In this document: one piece after another, positions 1-6,756 of the stretch
How the letters are laid out: every line of letters starts with the position of its first letter
Position numbering within the stretch: the stretch's first letter is position 1
Assembly (NCBI GenBank): GCA_963545585.1
Contig: CAUUKX010000038.1
Span: 1 to 18,415, forward strand
Length of the DNA: 18,415 nucleotides
Direction: 5' to 3'
DNA from: W11650 sp963545585
GTDB taxonomy: Bacteria > Bacillota > Clostridia > Lachnospirales > Vallitaleaceae
The notes under the pieces: generated by a model
What the model saw: the letters and a program-made list of their open reading frames with translations, nothing else
Told to the model about the DNA's origin: nothing
Databases searched by the model: none
Made by a program: the position numbers and the translations under genes

Positions 1-422
1 GCTACCGATGCCACATTTAAGATGCCGCCCCGCCCCCGAAAAACCATTCCCGGTAAAAAAGCCCGGGTCAGATACATCAGCGTCATCACATTGAGCTGCA
101 GCATTTCCCATTCTTTTTTTACATCGGATTTATGAAATTCCCCATAACTGCCAAAGCCAGCATTGTTAATCAGGGTATCCACCTCATAGCCCTTTTCCCG
201 TGTCCACTGAACTAATTTTCGCGCCGTTTCCGGTCTCGATAAATCGCCAGCAAAAGTCTGAACCCGAATCTGATAGCGTTCTGCCAGTTCCTCCGCCAGC
301 TTTTTCATGATTTCTTCCCGGCGCGCCACCAAAATCAAATTTTCGGCCTTGGCCGCATAAATCTTAGCCAGTTCCAGTCCGATGCCGCTGGTCGCTCCGG
401 TAATCAAGGTATATTTAAGCAT
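1..422 (-). CDS. SDR family NAD(P)-dependent oxidoreductase, 3' part outside window
   Basis: Classical short-chain dehydrogenase/reductase. About 140 N-terminal residues are visible; the gene runs off the left edge. The dinucleotide-binding motif TGATSGIG is at residues 8-15, NNAG at 86-89, and the sequence ends at ILNVASV, whose Ser139 fits the catalytic serine. The YxxxK motif would lie beyond the edge. The start at 422 follows GGGAGAAGAA. The stop of the flavin reductase gene is 25 bp upstream, so this is probably the third gene of the PPK2 operon. The family reduces or oxidises hydroxyl/carbonyl groups with NAD(P)H in the cytoplasm. The NNAGFGSYG variant resembles DltE/YdfG-like uncharacterised members. 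The substrate cannot be inferred. Confidence 0.9.
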   Translation of the reverse strand, partial: MLKYTLITGATSGIGLELAKIYAAKAENLILVARREEIMKKLAEELAERYQIRVQTFAGDLSRPETARKLVQWTREKGYEVDTLINNAGFGSYGEFHKSDVKKEWEMLQLNVMTLMYLTRAFLPGMVFRGRGGILNVASV

Positions 423-447
423 TTCTTCTCCCGTCTTTGCTATCCAT

Positions 448-1020
448 TTACTTATTTTTTACTTTTTGGCAGGAATAGCCGAATTTCCCCAGCTTTTCCC
501 CCAAAGAAAAATATTCACCATGCGAATACGCTACCAATCCCAGCGAATTCAAATGAAACTTGCCGGTCTCGTCAATCTCCGACTGCTGAACCGATACATT
601 GACAATTTCAGCCAGAAACATATCATGCGTCCCCAACTCCAGCCGGTTCTTAACCCGACATTCCAAAATAACCGGGCTTTCCCCAATTCCCGGCGCTTTG
701 ATTTGTTCAGACGGATACGCAGTCAGTTTCATTTCCTGAAACTTATCAACCTGCCGGCCGGAACGCACGCCGCAATAATCGGCAGCACGGGTCAGCTCCG
801 GCGTAACCAGATTCACCGTAAACTCGCCGGTTTCACGCAGGATATCATAGGAATACCGCTCCGGCCGCACCGAAATCGAGAGCATTGCTGGCGCACTGCA
901 AATCGTTCCCGCCCAAGCAATCGTGATAATATTCGGTTTCTCTCCCGGCCGTTGGCATGCAACCATCACCGCCGGTACCGGGTACAACATATTTCCGGCT
1001 TTCCAGTTTTGTCTTTCCAT
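448..1020 (-). CDS. Flavin reductase-like, FMN-binding split-barrel protein
   Basis: A 190-residue protein of the flavin reductase-like domain family (DIM6/NTAB type), covering most of the length. Visible hallmarks are the N-terminal stretch YPVPAVMVACQRPGEKPNII, the segment IAWAGTICSAPAMLSISVRP, and HDMFLAEIVNV in the second half. Members bind FMN and either reduce free flavin with NAD(P)H or act as flavoprotein partners; the specific role here is unknown. The start at 1020 is set by AGGAGAAAA about 8 bases upstream. This site overlaps the TAG stop of the PPK2 gene (11-bp gap), which argues for co-transcription and coupled translation. The SDR gene follows 25 bp downstream, so the operon pairs a flavoprotein with a nicotinamide-dependent oxidoreductase. 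Confidence 0.88.
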   Translation of the reverse strand: MERQNWKAGNMLYPVPAVMVACQRPGEKPNIITIAWAGTICSAPAMLSISVRPERYSYDILRETGEFTVNLVTPELTRAADYCGVRSGRQVDKFQEMKLTAYPSEQIKAPGIGESPVILECRVKNRLELGTHDMFLAEIVNVSVQQSEIDETGKFHLNSLGLVAYSHGEYFSLGEKLGKFGYSCQKVKNK

Positions 1021-1031
1021 TCAGTTTTCTC

Positions 1032-1997
1032 CTATGCTTCGCCGTTTTCAGCCATAATCTTGCCCGCATAATCCGGCACAAACTTCTGCATCCGAATATC
1101 CGGCCGAACATATCCCTTGTCCTTTTCAATTTTCGGCAGCTCAAACTTTTTCTTTTCCGTTCCCTCGTAAGGAATCTGCGACAGCAAATGAGCAATGCAG
1201 TTTAAGCGGGCATGCTTTTTGATATCGCTTTCCACTACATTCCACGGTGAAATATAGGTATCTGTCCGCTCAAACATTCGATCCTTCGCCTTGGAGTATT
1301 CTACCCACTTTTTGCGGGATTCCAAATCAATATCGCTGAACTTCCATGTCTTGAGTGGGTCATCAATCCGATCCTGCATTCTCTTTTCTTGTTCCTCGTC
1401 ATTAACCGAGAACCAATATTTAATCAAAATAATACCCGACCGAATCAGCATTTCTTCAAACTGCGGACAGCTTCTTAAAAATTCCTGATATTCTTCTTCT
1501 GTACAGAATCCGAACACTTTTTCTACACCCGCCCGATTATACCAAGAGCGGTCAAACAGCACAATTTCACCGGCTGCCGGTAAGTGCTGCACATATCTTT
1601 GAAAGTACCACTGGCTTCTTTCCTGCTCACTTGGTTTGGGCAGTGCCACTATTCTGCAAAAACGCGGATTCATATGCTCGCTAATCCGTTTGATAGCGCC
1701 GCCCTTACCAGCCGCATCTCTGCCCTCAAACAGCACCAACACTTTCAGCCCCTTGAGCCGAACCCAATCTTGAAGCTTAATCAATTCAATCTGTAGGCGG
1801 CGCAGTTCCTTTTCATATAGCTTATTGCTAATCCGCCCGGTTTTGGACTTCTTTTTTTCTTTTTCTACCAGTTCCGCTCCCGCACAGTCGGCACAGACTT
1901 CCGTTTCTTCTGGCCTTTTCGTTTCCAGACTCTCTAAGTTCAACCATTGTTTTTCCATTTTGGTTTTGCTTTTCTTCTCTTTCTTATTCTTTTTCAT
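1032..1997 (-). CDS. ppk2: Polyphosphate kinase 2 family protein
   Basis: Transfers phosphate between polyphosphate and nucleotides (PPK2 family, P-loop kinase fold, cytoplasmic). With the start chosen here it has 321 residues. Walker A GRDAAGKGG is at 92-100, the Walker B/arginine motif LFDRSWYNRAGVE begins near 147, and the lid region with DPLKTWKFSDID is near 213-224. The order and spacing are those of one-domain PPK2 enzymes. The start at 1997 has AGGAG five bases upstream; the adjacent ATG at 2000 is too close, and a start at 2042 has no such site. Residues 1-80 form a very lysine-rich extension (MKKNKKEKKSK...) with a CADC pair at 35-38, which is unusual. First gene of the leftward operon with the flavin reductase and SDR genes. 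Whether it prefers ADP or GDP, or polyphosphate synthesis or use, cannot be read from sequence. Confidence 0.95.
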   Translation of the reverse strand: MKKNKKEKKSKTKMEKQWLNLESLETKRPEETEVCADCAGAELVEKEKKKSKTGRISNKLYEKELRRLQIELIKLQDWVRLKGLKVLVLFEGRDAAGKGGAIKRISEHMNPRFCRIVALPKPSEQERSQWYFQRYVQHLPAAGEIVLFDRSWYNRAGVEKVFGFCTEEEYQEFLRSCPQFEEMLIRSGIILIKYWFSVNDEEQEKRMQDRIDDPLKTWKFSDIDLESRKKWVEYSKAKDRMFERTDTYISPWNVVESDIKKHARLNCIAHLLSQIPYEGTEKKKFELPKIEKDKGYVRPDIRMQKFVPDYAGKIMAENGEA

Positions 1998-2105
1998 CAT
2001 AACTCCTTTCATCAAGCACAATGCTTTCCCGTCAAATTGCATTTTCAGATATGGCTTTGTTCTTCTCAGGTGTTATCCAATGTCTCCGCCTCTCCTATCT
2101 TTTTA

Positions 2106-2133
2106 AGTATATCAGAATTGCTAAAAAAAGCAA
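2106..2133 (-). promoter_or_regulatory. Sigma-70 type promoter of the ppk2 operon
   Basis: Read on the minus strand: -35 TTGCTT (2128-2133), a 16-base spacer and -10 TATACT (2106-2111). It lies about 110 bases upstream of the ppk2 start and downstream of the ogt stop at 2156. An inverted repeat, ATTGCT/AGCAAT with a six-A loop (2117-2134), covers the -35 and could be an operator. Confidence 0.6.
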
Positions 2134-2155
2134 TAAAAATGATACCCTATCCAAA

Positions 2156-2641
2156 CTATGAAAGCCCTTGTTTTTCCAAAGTCAATAAATACTGTTTCAT
2201 CTCCATGCCGCCGCCGTAGCCGGTTAAAGCTCCGTTTTTGCCGATTACCCGGTGGCAGGGCACAATAATACTGACTGGATTATGATGATTGGCCTGTCCG
2301 ACCGCCCGGCAGGCTTTGGGGCTGCCAATCCGCTGGGCAATCTCCTGATAACTGGCCGTTTGCCCAAACGGAACTTCGCACAGCGCCTGCCATACCTTTT
2401 TTTGAAAATCCGTTCCCCTCAGCAGCAGCGGCAGAGCGAACTCTTTTCTTTGCCCGGAAAAATATTCCCGCAGCTGCCGGTCAGCCTCTTTCAAAAGTTT
2501 TGTTTCCCGCAAAAGAAAACCACTCAGCGGCAGGTCTTCCGGTTTCACTTTTAAAACTTGAACCAGTGCCCCATCTTCTTCGCCAATCCCCAGCCGGCCA
2601 ATCGCCTGCGCCGGATAATCATAAAAGTAAAACGCTTTCAT
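2156..2641 (-). CDS. ogt: Methylated-DNA--[protein]-cysteine S-methyltransferase
   Basis: Suicide repair protein that moves the alkyl group from O6-alkylguanine (or O4-alkylthymine) in DNA to its own cysteine. It has 161 residues, normal for the family. The active-site motif IIVPCHRVIG puts the acceptor at Cys129. The preceding helix-turn-helix SPKACRAVGQANHHNP carries the arginine finger (Arg112) and the Asn of the NP pair (Asn121). YGGGMEMKQYLL matches the C-terminal substrate pocket. The start at 2641 follows AAGGAAAAAA; an in-frame ATG nine codons upstream lacks a good site. The stop of the Gfo/Idh/MocA gene is 27 bp upstream, so it is probably the second gene of that pair. No Ada-type regulatory domain is present. 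Confidence 0.95.
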   Translation of the reverse strand: MKAFYFYDYPAQAIGRLGIGEEDGALVQVLKVKPEDLPLSGFLLRETKLLKEADRQLREYFSGQRKEFALPLLLRGTDFQKKVWQALCEVPFGQTASYQEIAQRIGSPKACRAVGQANHHNPVSIIVPCHRVIGKNGALTGYGGGMEMKQYLLTLEKQGLS

Positions 2642-2668
2642 TTTTTTCCTTTCTTCCCGGAACTGCAC

Positions 2669-3634
2669 CTATTTTTTATAATACAGCTGGCCAACCCACT
2701 TCATCACATCCAGCGCCTGCTCCCAGTCGGCATTGCTTTCTCCCATATCCAGCAGTTCCCTGACAATGCTGGCCTGATAGGGCATTGCAATATAATTGGG
2801 CATCCGGTAATTAAACATTTCAAACTCGCCCCGCTTTTCCAAAATAACCGCTTCCTTGCCAAATATAGAAAAACGCAAATTTCCCTTGCTGCCGACAATG
2901 ATTACTTCTTCCTGATCTTTATCGGCCGCATAGCACCAAGAGCCAGTGCCGACTGCTCCGTTTTCATAGCGGAAAATGGCCGTAACCGTCTCGCCTGCCT
3001 GGTCAGAACCGCCTTGATGGAAAACCCGCCCTGTAAAGTCGGTCATTTTGCCAAAATAAAACTCCAGAATATCCAGTGTTTCCATCCCCAGCTGCCAAAA
3101 CTTACCGCCGCCCTGAAGCTGCGGCATCGCTTCGCCTCTTGCTTCAGCCTCGGCTGGCTTCGCCCAATGCGTTACTCGAATCATTCGGATGTCCCCAATC
3201 TGCCCAGAAGCCAGCAAGTTCTTAATATTTATAAACTTAGGCAATCCCCGCCGGTAAAGAGCAGCATAAGCCGACAGCTTTGCTTCTTTGGCCTTGGCAT
3301 CAATCGCCAGTGCCTGCTCATAGCTTAACGCAATCGGATTTTCTATGTAAACTGCTTTTCCCGCTTCCAAACACTGCAAAGCCAAGGTGCAGCGCGTATC
3401 CACCGGCGTGGCAATCGCAACAATATCAATATACTGATCTGCCAGCATATCCTCTACGCTTTCAAAAACCTTGGCCGCCCCATGCCGAAAAGCAAAGCGC
3501 AGCGCCTTTTCCTTATCTTGATCATAAACGCCTTCTAATACGGAATTGGGGTTTTTATACAATCCCGGCCCGCTTTTTATTTCTGTAGCGTCACTAATCC
3601 CCAATAACCCCCAACAAATATTCAGTCGATTCAT
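2669..3634 (-). CDS. Gfo/Idh/MocA-family protein with altered catalytic residues
   Basis: A 321-residue protein with the two-domain fold of Gfo/Idh/MocA oxidoreductases. The N-terminal Rossmann motif WGLLGISDA begins near residue 8, and IVAIATPVDTRCTLALQCLEAGK is the usual next segment. The family's EKP motif reads ENP here (YIENPIALS), so the catalytic lysine is asparagine. In the second domain, GGGKFWQLGMETLDILEFYFG replaces the usual GGGxxxDxGxHxxD: aspartate is Gln and histidine is Glu. The DNA confirms AAT for the Asn codon. The fold and probable nucleotide binding look kept, but classical sugar dehydrogenase chemistry looks lost. The start at 3634 follows GAGGGACAT; an earlier in-frame ATG at 3664 has no better site. 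Probably co-transcribed with the downstream ogt gene. Confidence 0.88.
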   Translation of the reverse strand: MNRLNICWGLLGISDATEIKSGPGLYKNPNSVLEGVYDQDKEKALRFAFRHGAAKVFESVEDMLADQYIDIVAIATPVDTRCTLALQCLEAGKAVYIENPIALSYEQALAIDAKAKEAKLSAYAALYRRGLPKFINIKNLLASGQIGDIRMIRVTHWAKPAEAEARGEAMPQLQGGGKFWQLGMETLDILEFYFGKMTDFTGRVFHQGGSDQAGETVTAIFRYENGAVGTGSWCYAADKDQEEVIIVGSKGNLRFSIFGKEAVILEKRGEFEMFNYRMPNYIAMPYQASIVRELLDMGESNADWEQALDVMKWVGQLYYKK

Positions 3635-3682
3635 ATGTCCCTCTTCTATCCCTGTTTCAAACAAACCGTCACTATATCTTAT

Positions 3683-3711
3683 CTATTATCGGCACTTTCC
3701 GCAAAAATCAA
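3683..3711 (-). promoter_or_regulatory. Possible promoter of the Gfo/Idh/MocA-ogt pair
   Basis: On the minus strand, -35 TTGATT (3706-3711) is followed by an A/T-rich -10 region. Either TAATAG (3683-3688, 17-base spacer) or GATAAT (3685-3690, 15-base spacer) could serve. It lies 49 bases upstream of the start at 3634. The match is moderate. Confidence 0.4.
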
Positions 3712-3788
3712 AGAGAATTTTTCCTGTTTTTTTACTGTATTTCCGTTTCGCTCTCCGCACTTGCAAGCAAAGACCAGTAGGCTGCTCC

Positions 3789-4547
3789 TTAGCGTAATGC
3801 CTGAAATTCCGTCAAATTCGGCCGGTATTTGAGCGGCACATGCTGCTTTTGCCGTTTGTCGCTTCTTCTCTCCTCAACCGCACTATGCTCAAAATAGCCT
3901 TGCCACAGCATTTGAAAGCCAAGTTCAGCCGATGAGCGATGCTCTTTCATCTCTATCCGGCCGCCCATAAACGGGCGCAGCTCCCATCGCCCTTGATAGG
4001 CCACCAGCGCAGTATTACGGCCAGCATCATGAATCACGATTCTTTCCCGGTAAAAACGGTCAGAAAAATGCCCGGCCATCAGCTCCAAAATATCATTCTC
4101 CGGCGTGATGCGGGCATAAAGGCAGCTTTGACTGCCCTCGCCGATTTCTTCAAAGCGGACAAAGCCCAAAAAAGAATGCCTTTCTCGGCTGACTCGTTTG
4201 GCCAAGTCTGCAATCCGCCGGATTTCTTTTAGGGATAGAGCATTTTCGGCCGCTGCTCCCAGCCGAAAGGCCTGCTCAACAAACCGGAGCAGCCAGCTGT
4301 CCTTTTGCGTTTCAGCCGAGTGAAAAGCATAATACAGCCAGTCCATAACGGTCTGCCCGCACTTTTGCCACAACGCCTTTTCCACCTTGACCGCTTTTTC
4401 CGGTTCGGTTATAATTTCCCGACATTCATCCAAAAACAGCCCCGGCGAGTCGGCTGCAACCAAAACCTCCGCCCCTCTTTTTTCATAATAATTCGCATAT
4501 ACCACCGATAAAAAGCCTTGATAACTGCCATCATACAGATAAATCAT
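3789..4547 (-). CDS. DUF4130 / TIGR03915 family putative DNA metabolism protein
   Basis: A 252-residue protein recognised as the partner of the radical SAM DNA repair/modification protein. It opens with the family signature MIYLYDGSYQGFLSVVY and later has ITPENDILELMAGHFSDRF and a segment near IVIHDAGRNTALVAYQG, typical of DUF4130. The domain is also known fused to uracil-DNA glycosylase-like (UdgX-type) domains, which supports a role in DNA damage processing; the exact reaction is not established. The start at 4547 lies one base after the TAA of the radical SAM gene (4549-4551), so the two are translationally coupled and probably made in fixed ratio. It shares the SOS-type promoter at 5937-5976. 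No terminator is obvious after the stop. Confidence 0.88.
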   Translation of the reverse strand: MIYLYDGSYQGFLSVVYANYYEKRGAEVLVAADSPGLFLDECREIITEPEKAVKVEKALWQKCGQTVMDWLYYAFHSAETQKDSWLLRFVEQAFRLGAAAENALSLKEIRRIADLAKRVSRERHSFLGFVRFEEIGEGSQSCLYARITPENDILELMAGHFSDRFYRERIVIHDAGRNTALVAYQGRWELRPFMGGRIEMKEHRSSAELGFQMLWQGYFEHSAVEERRSDKRQKQHVPLKYRPNLTEFQALR

Positions 4548-4548
4548 A

Positions 4549-5796
4549 TTATATCCCCAAAGTCAGCTGCTCATAAGTCGCCGGCGGTGCTAACAGGCTG
4601 CGCAGGCGTTCCGGCGTGGGAAGCTCGCGCCCAGCCCAATATTTGCCGCCGCAAGTCATAAAATAGCGGGCTTTTTTCAGGGAAACGCCCAGCTTTTGCA
4701 CAGAAATTTCGGTCAGCGGAGCAAATCTTCTTTGCCGGATAATCTTTTTTGCGGTCAGCGGGCCAATCCCGGGAATCCGCAACAATTCCGCCAAGCCGGC
4801 TCGATTGATTTCAATCGGGAAAAGATCCAAATGCCGAAGCGCCCAAGTCAACTTGGGGTCTAACTCCAAATCCAGATTGGCATTGCTTTCCGGCACAATC
4901 TCATCTACCTGAAAATAATAATAGCGCAGCAGCCAATCTGCCTGATAAATCCGATGCTCCCGCAGCAGCGGCGGTGCCGTTTGCAGAGCCGGCAGGTTTT
5001 CCCCGCTGTTGACCGGCACATAGGCCGAATAATACACTCTTTTCAAATCATAATTTTGATACAGAAAACTGCTTCGGCCTAAAATCTGGCGATCACTTTC
5101 CGCCGCCGCTCCGACGATCATTTGCGTCGATTGTCCAGCCGGCACAAAGGCCGGCGTATAGCGGTACTTGGCTTTTTCTTCCCGAATCTGGTTTTGTTCC
5201 TCTTTAATCTGCGCCATCGGCAAATAAAGCTTTTCCATCTTTTTTTGCGGAGCCAGCAGCTTTAAGCCCGATTCGGTTGCCAGCTCAATATTAACACTCA
5301 TCCGGTCAGCCAGCAACCCAGCCTCGTGAATCAGCTTGGAATCGGCACCGGGAATTGCTTTGACATGAATATAGCCGCCAAAGTTTTCCCGCTGGCGCAG
5401 AAGCGTCAACACCTGCACAATCCGTTCCATAGTGGCATTGGCGTTTTTTTCAACGGCCGAGCTTAAAAACAGTCCTTCAATATAATTGCGCCGATAAAAC
5501 TCCATCGTCAGCATCACTACCTCTTCCGGCGCAAAGCTGGCTCTGGCAATATCATTGCTCGCCCGGTTGACACAATAGGCACAGTCATAGATGCAGTGAT
5601 TGGTCATCAATATTTTCAGCAGGGAAATGCAGCGGCCATCCGCTCCCCAAGTGTGGCAAATTCCGGCGTTAGCGGCGCTGCCTAAAGATTTCACTCCTTT
5701 CCGGCTGTTGCCGGAAGAAGAGCAGGACACATCGTATTTTGCGGCATCTGCCAGTATCGCTAATTTTTGATAAATTTCCTGATTCATAATTCCCAT
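4549..5796 (-). CDS. Putative DNA modification/repair radical SAM protein (TIGR03916)
   Basis: A 415-residue radical SAM protein. The iron-sulfur cluster motif CIYDCAYC gives Cys68, Cys72 and Cys75 (CxxxCxxC). The upstream block with CHTWGADGRCISLLKIL is typical of TIGR03916. A helix-hairpin-helix DNA-binding motif lies at about 340-356 (RIPGIGPLTAKKI), which points to DNA as target. Family knowledge places it always beside the DUF4130 protein, as here; the substrate lesion or base is not known. The start is uncertain: ATG at 5796 (MGIM...) has GGGGGA directly before it, which is very close, and ATG at 5787 has GGGAATT upstream. The difference is three residues. First gene of the pair, expressed from a promoter overlapped by a LexA-type box, with a leader of about 130 bases. 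Confidence 0.9.
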   Translation of the reverse strand: MGIMNQEIYQKLAILADAAKYDVSCSSSGNSRKGVKSLGSAANAGICHTWGADGRCISLLKILMTNHCIYDCAYCVNRASNDIARASFAPEEVVMLTMEFYRRNYIEGLFLSSAVEKNANATMERIVQVLTLLRQRENFGGYIHVKAIPGADSKLIHEAGLLADRMSVNIELATESGLKLLAPQKKMEKLYLPMAQIKEEQNQIREEKAKYRYTPAFVPAGQSTQMIVGAAAESDRQILGRSSFLYQNYDLKRVYYSAYVPVNSGENLPALQTAPPLLREHRIYQADWLLRYYYFQVDEIVPESNANLDLELDPKLTWALRHLDLFPIEINRAGLAELLRIPGIGPLTAKKIIRQRRFAPLTEISVQKLGVSLKKARYFMTCGGKYWAGRELPTPERLRSLLAPPATYEQLTLGI

Positions 5797-5888
5797 TCCC
5801 CCGCTTTGAGCTTTTCACTCAACTTTCTCCTATGGAAACGCTGTACCTTTTGATGCAGGCGGGAAACCTGACCAAAAAGGCGATTTTC

Positions 5889-5909
5889 CTTTTCCAGAAC
5901 ATGGAAAAG
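5889..5909 (-). other. Hairpin in the leader of the radical SAM operon
   Basis: A perfect 8-bp inverted repeat, CTTTTCCA / TGGAAAAG, around a five-base loop (5897-5901). It lies between the predicted transcription start near 5930 and the gene start. No run of T directly follows on the minus strand, so it is not a clear terminator. It may be a 5' stem of the mRNA. Confidence 0.45.
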
Positions 5910-5936
5910 TTGCGTTTTTGTTTATCCGTTTTTTTC

Positions 5937-5965
5937 AGTATATCACATTTGCGGGCGCAGGTCAA
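5937..5965 (-). promoter_or_regulatory. Strong sigma-70 promoter of the radical SAM/DUF4130 operon
   Basis: On the minus strand: -35 TTGACC (5960-5965), spacer of exactly 17 bases and -10 TATACT (5937-5942), each one mismatch from consensus (TTGACA and TATAAT). Transcription would start near 5930. The -35 overlaps a LexA-type box, which gives a simple repression mechanism. Confidence 0.72.
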
Positions 5966-5976
5966 ACATATGTTCG
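5963..5976 (-). promoter_or_regulatory. LexA/DinR-type SOS box
   Basis: The minus strand reads CGAACATATGTTTG. The known Gram-positive DinR/LexA consensus is CGAACRNRYGTTYC; 13 of 14 positions fit, only the last base differing. It overlaps the first bases of the -35 TTGACC at 5960-5965, so a bound repressor would block RNA polymerase. Since the operon encodes DNA repair-type proteins, the biological fit is good. LexA itself is not in the window. Confidence 0.72.
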
Positions 5977-6034
5977 TATGGGCGAAACTTTTTTCTCTTT
6001 CCCTGTCTTTCTTCTGGTGTTTTTTTAACGGCCA

Positions 6035-6083
6035 TGCTATACTGTGCTATGCTATGATTATAGAAAAAATACTATGCTATATT
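6035..6083 (+). promoter_or_regulatory. Reiterated extended -10 motifs upstream of the YczE-like gene
   Basis: Three TGC-TATNNT motifs occur in a row: TGCTATACT (6035-6043), TGCTATGAT (6050-6058) and TGCTATATT (6075-6083). Each fits an extended -10 element. No good -35 is seen upstream of the first. The tract is also a degenerate direct repeat (CTATGCTAT...GATTATAG twice, near 6047 and 6072). The gene starts at 6106. This fills the right part of the interval 5797-6105; its left part holds the SOS promoter and leader hairpin. Confidence 0.45.
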
Positions 6084-6105
6084 TTGATTATAGAGAGGAA
6101 ATGCT

Positions 6106-6750
6106 ATGCTGCGTAATTTGGGAAAACCATTTCAAATAAAGCAAAAACCCCGGCTGATTCAGCTTTTTTTGTATATCTTCGGGCTTATTATTCTGAATCT
6201 CGGGGTTGTGCTGACCGTTCATTCCGGAGCCGGAGCGAGCGGTTTTGATTCTCTAATTTTTGCGTTAAACAATATTTTTCAAATTCGATTGGCTTATGTT
6301 GTTTATATTGTATCTTTTTTATTCGTACTGACGGCGGCCGCTATCCGGCGCAGCTACCCGAGAATGACAACCTTTGTAACTTCTCTGATTTCCGGTGCGA
6401 TTGTCGATGTCTGGCAAATGCTGCTGCATAACTTTTATGCCGTTAATCTGTGGACTTCCGTCCTGATGCTGCTGGCCGGCATCGGCCTGCTCAGCTTCGG
6501 AGTGGGTGTCTATCTGCTTTCTGAACTGCCCGCCGGACCGATTGACGATTTAGTGGTGGCGCTGCACGAAAGAAAACTGTCGCTGCGAGCGGCCAAATTA
6601 TCCGTTGATCTTTCCTGCCTGACACTGGCCTTTTTCTTAGGCGGCAGCGTCGGCTGGGGAAGTCTGGTGTTAAACTTTGCCTTAGGTCCGCTAATTCAGT
6701 TTTGGAACAAGCGCTGCGCTTGGGTGGTGAATAAGAAGCAAGCCATATAA
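6106..6750 (+). CDS. YczE/YitT-like integral membrane protein
   Basis: A 214-residue hydrophobic protein of the YczE-like family. About five membrane segments are visible, near residues 18-37, 62-80, 90-107, 117-138 and 165-200. The conserved GAGASGFDSLIFAL after helix 1 and LPAGPIDDLVVALHERKLSL after helix 4 are family hallmarks; the function of the family is poorly defined. The start at 6106 follows GAGGAAATGCT; an ATG at 6101 overlapping this site is in another frame. It is the only rightward gene in the window. It is divergent from the radical SAM operon and convergent with the aldo/keto reductase gene, leaving six bases between the two stops and no room for a terminator, so transcripts of the two probably overlap. 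Confidence 0.85.
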   Translation: MLRNLGKPFQIKQKPRLIQLFLYIFGLIILNLGVVLTVHSGAGASGFDSLIFALNNIFQIRLAYVVYIVSFLFVLTAAAIRRSYPRMTTFVTSLISGAIVDVWQMLLHNFYAVNLWTSVLMLLAGIGLLSFGVGVYLLSELPAGPIDDLVVALHERKLSLRAAKLSVDLSCLTLAFFLGGSVGWGSLVLNFALGPLIQFWNKRCAWVVNKKQAI

Positions 6751-6756
6751 TAGGCT

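Noticed and set aside
5800..5930. Riboswitch in the leader of the radical SAM gene (c-di-GMP or preQ1 type)
   Set aside because: None of the conserved motifs of those classes is seen; only one simple hairpin is supported.
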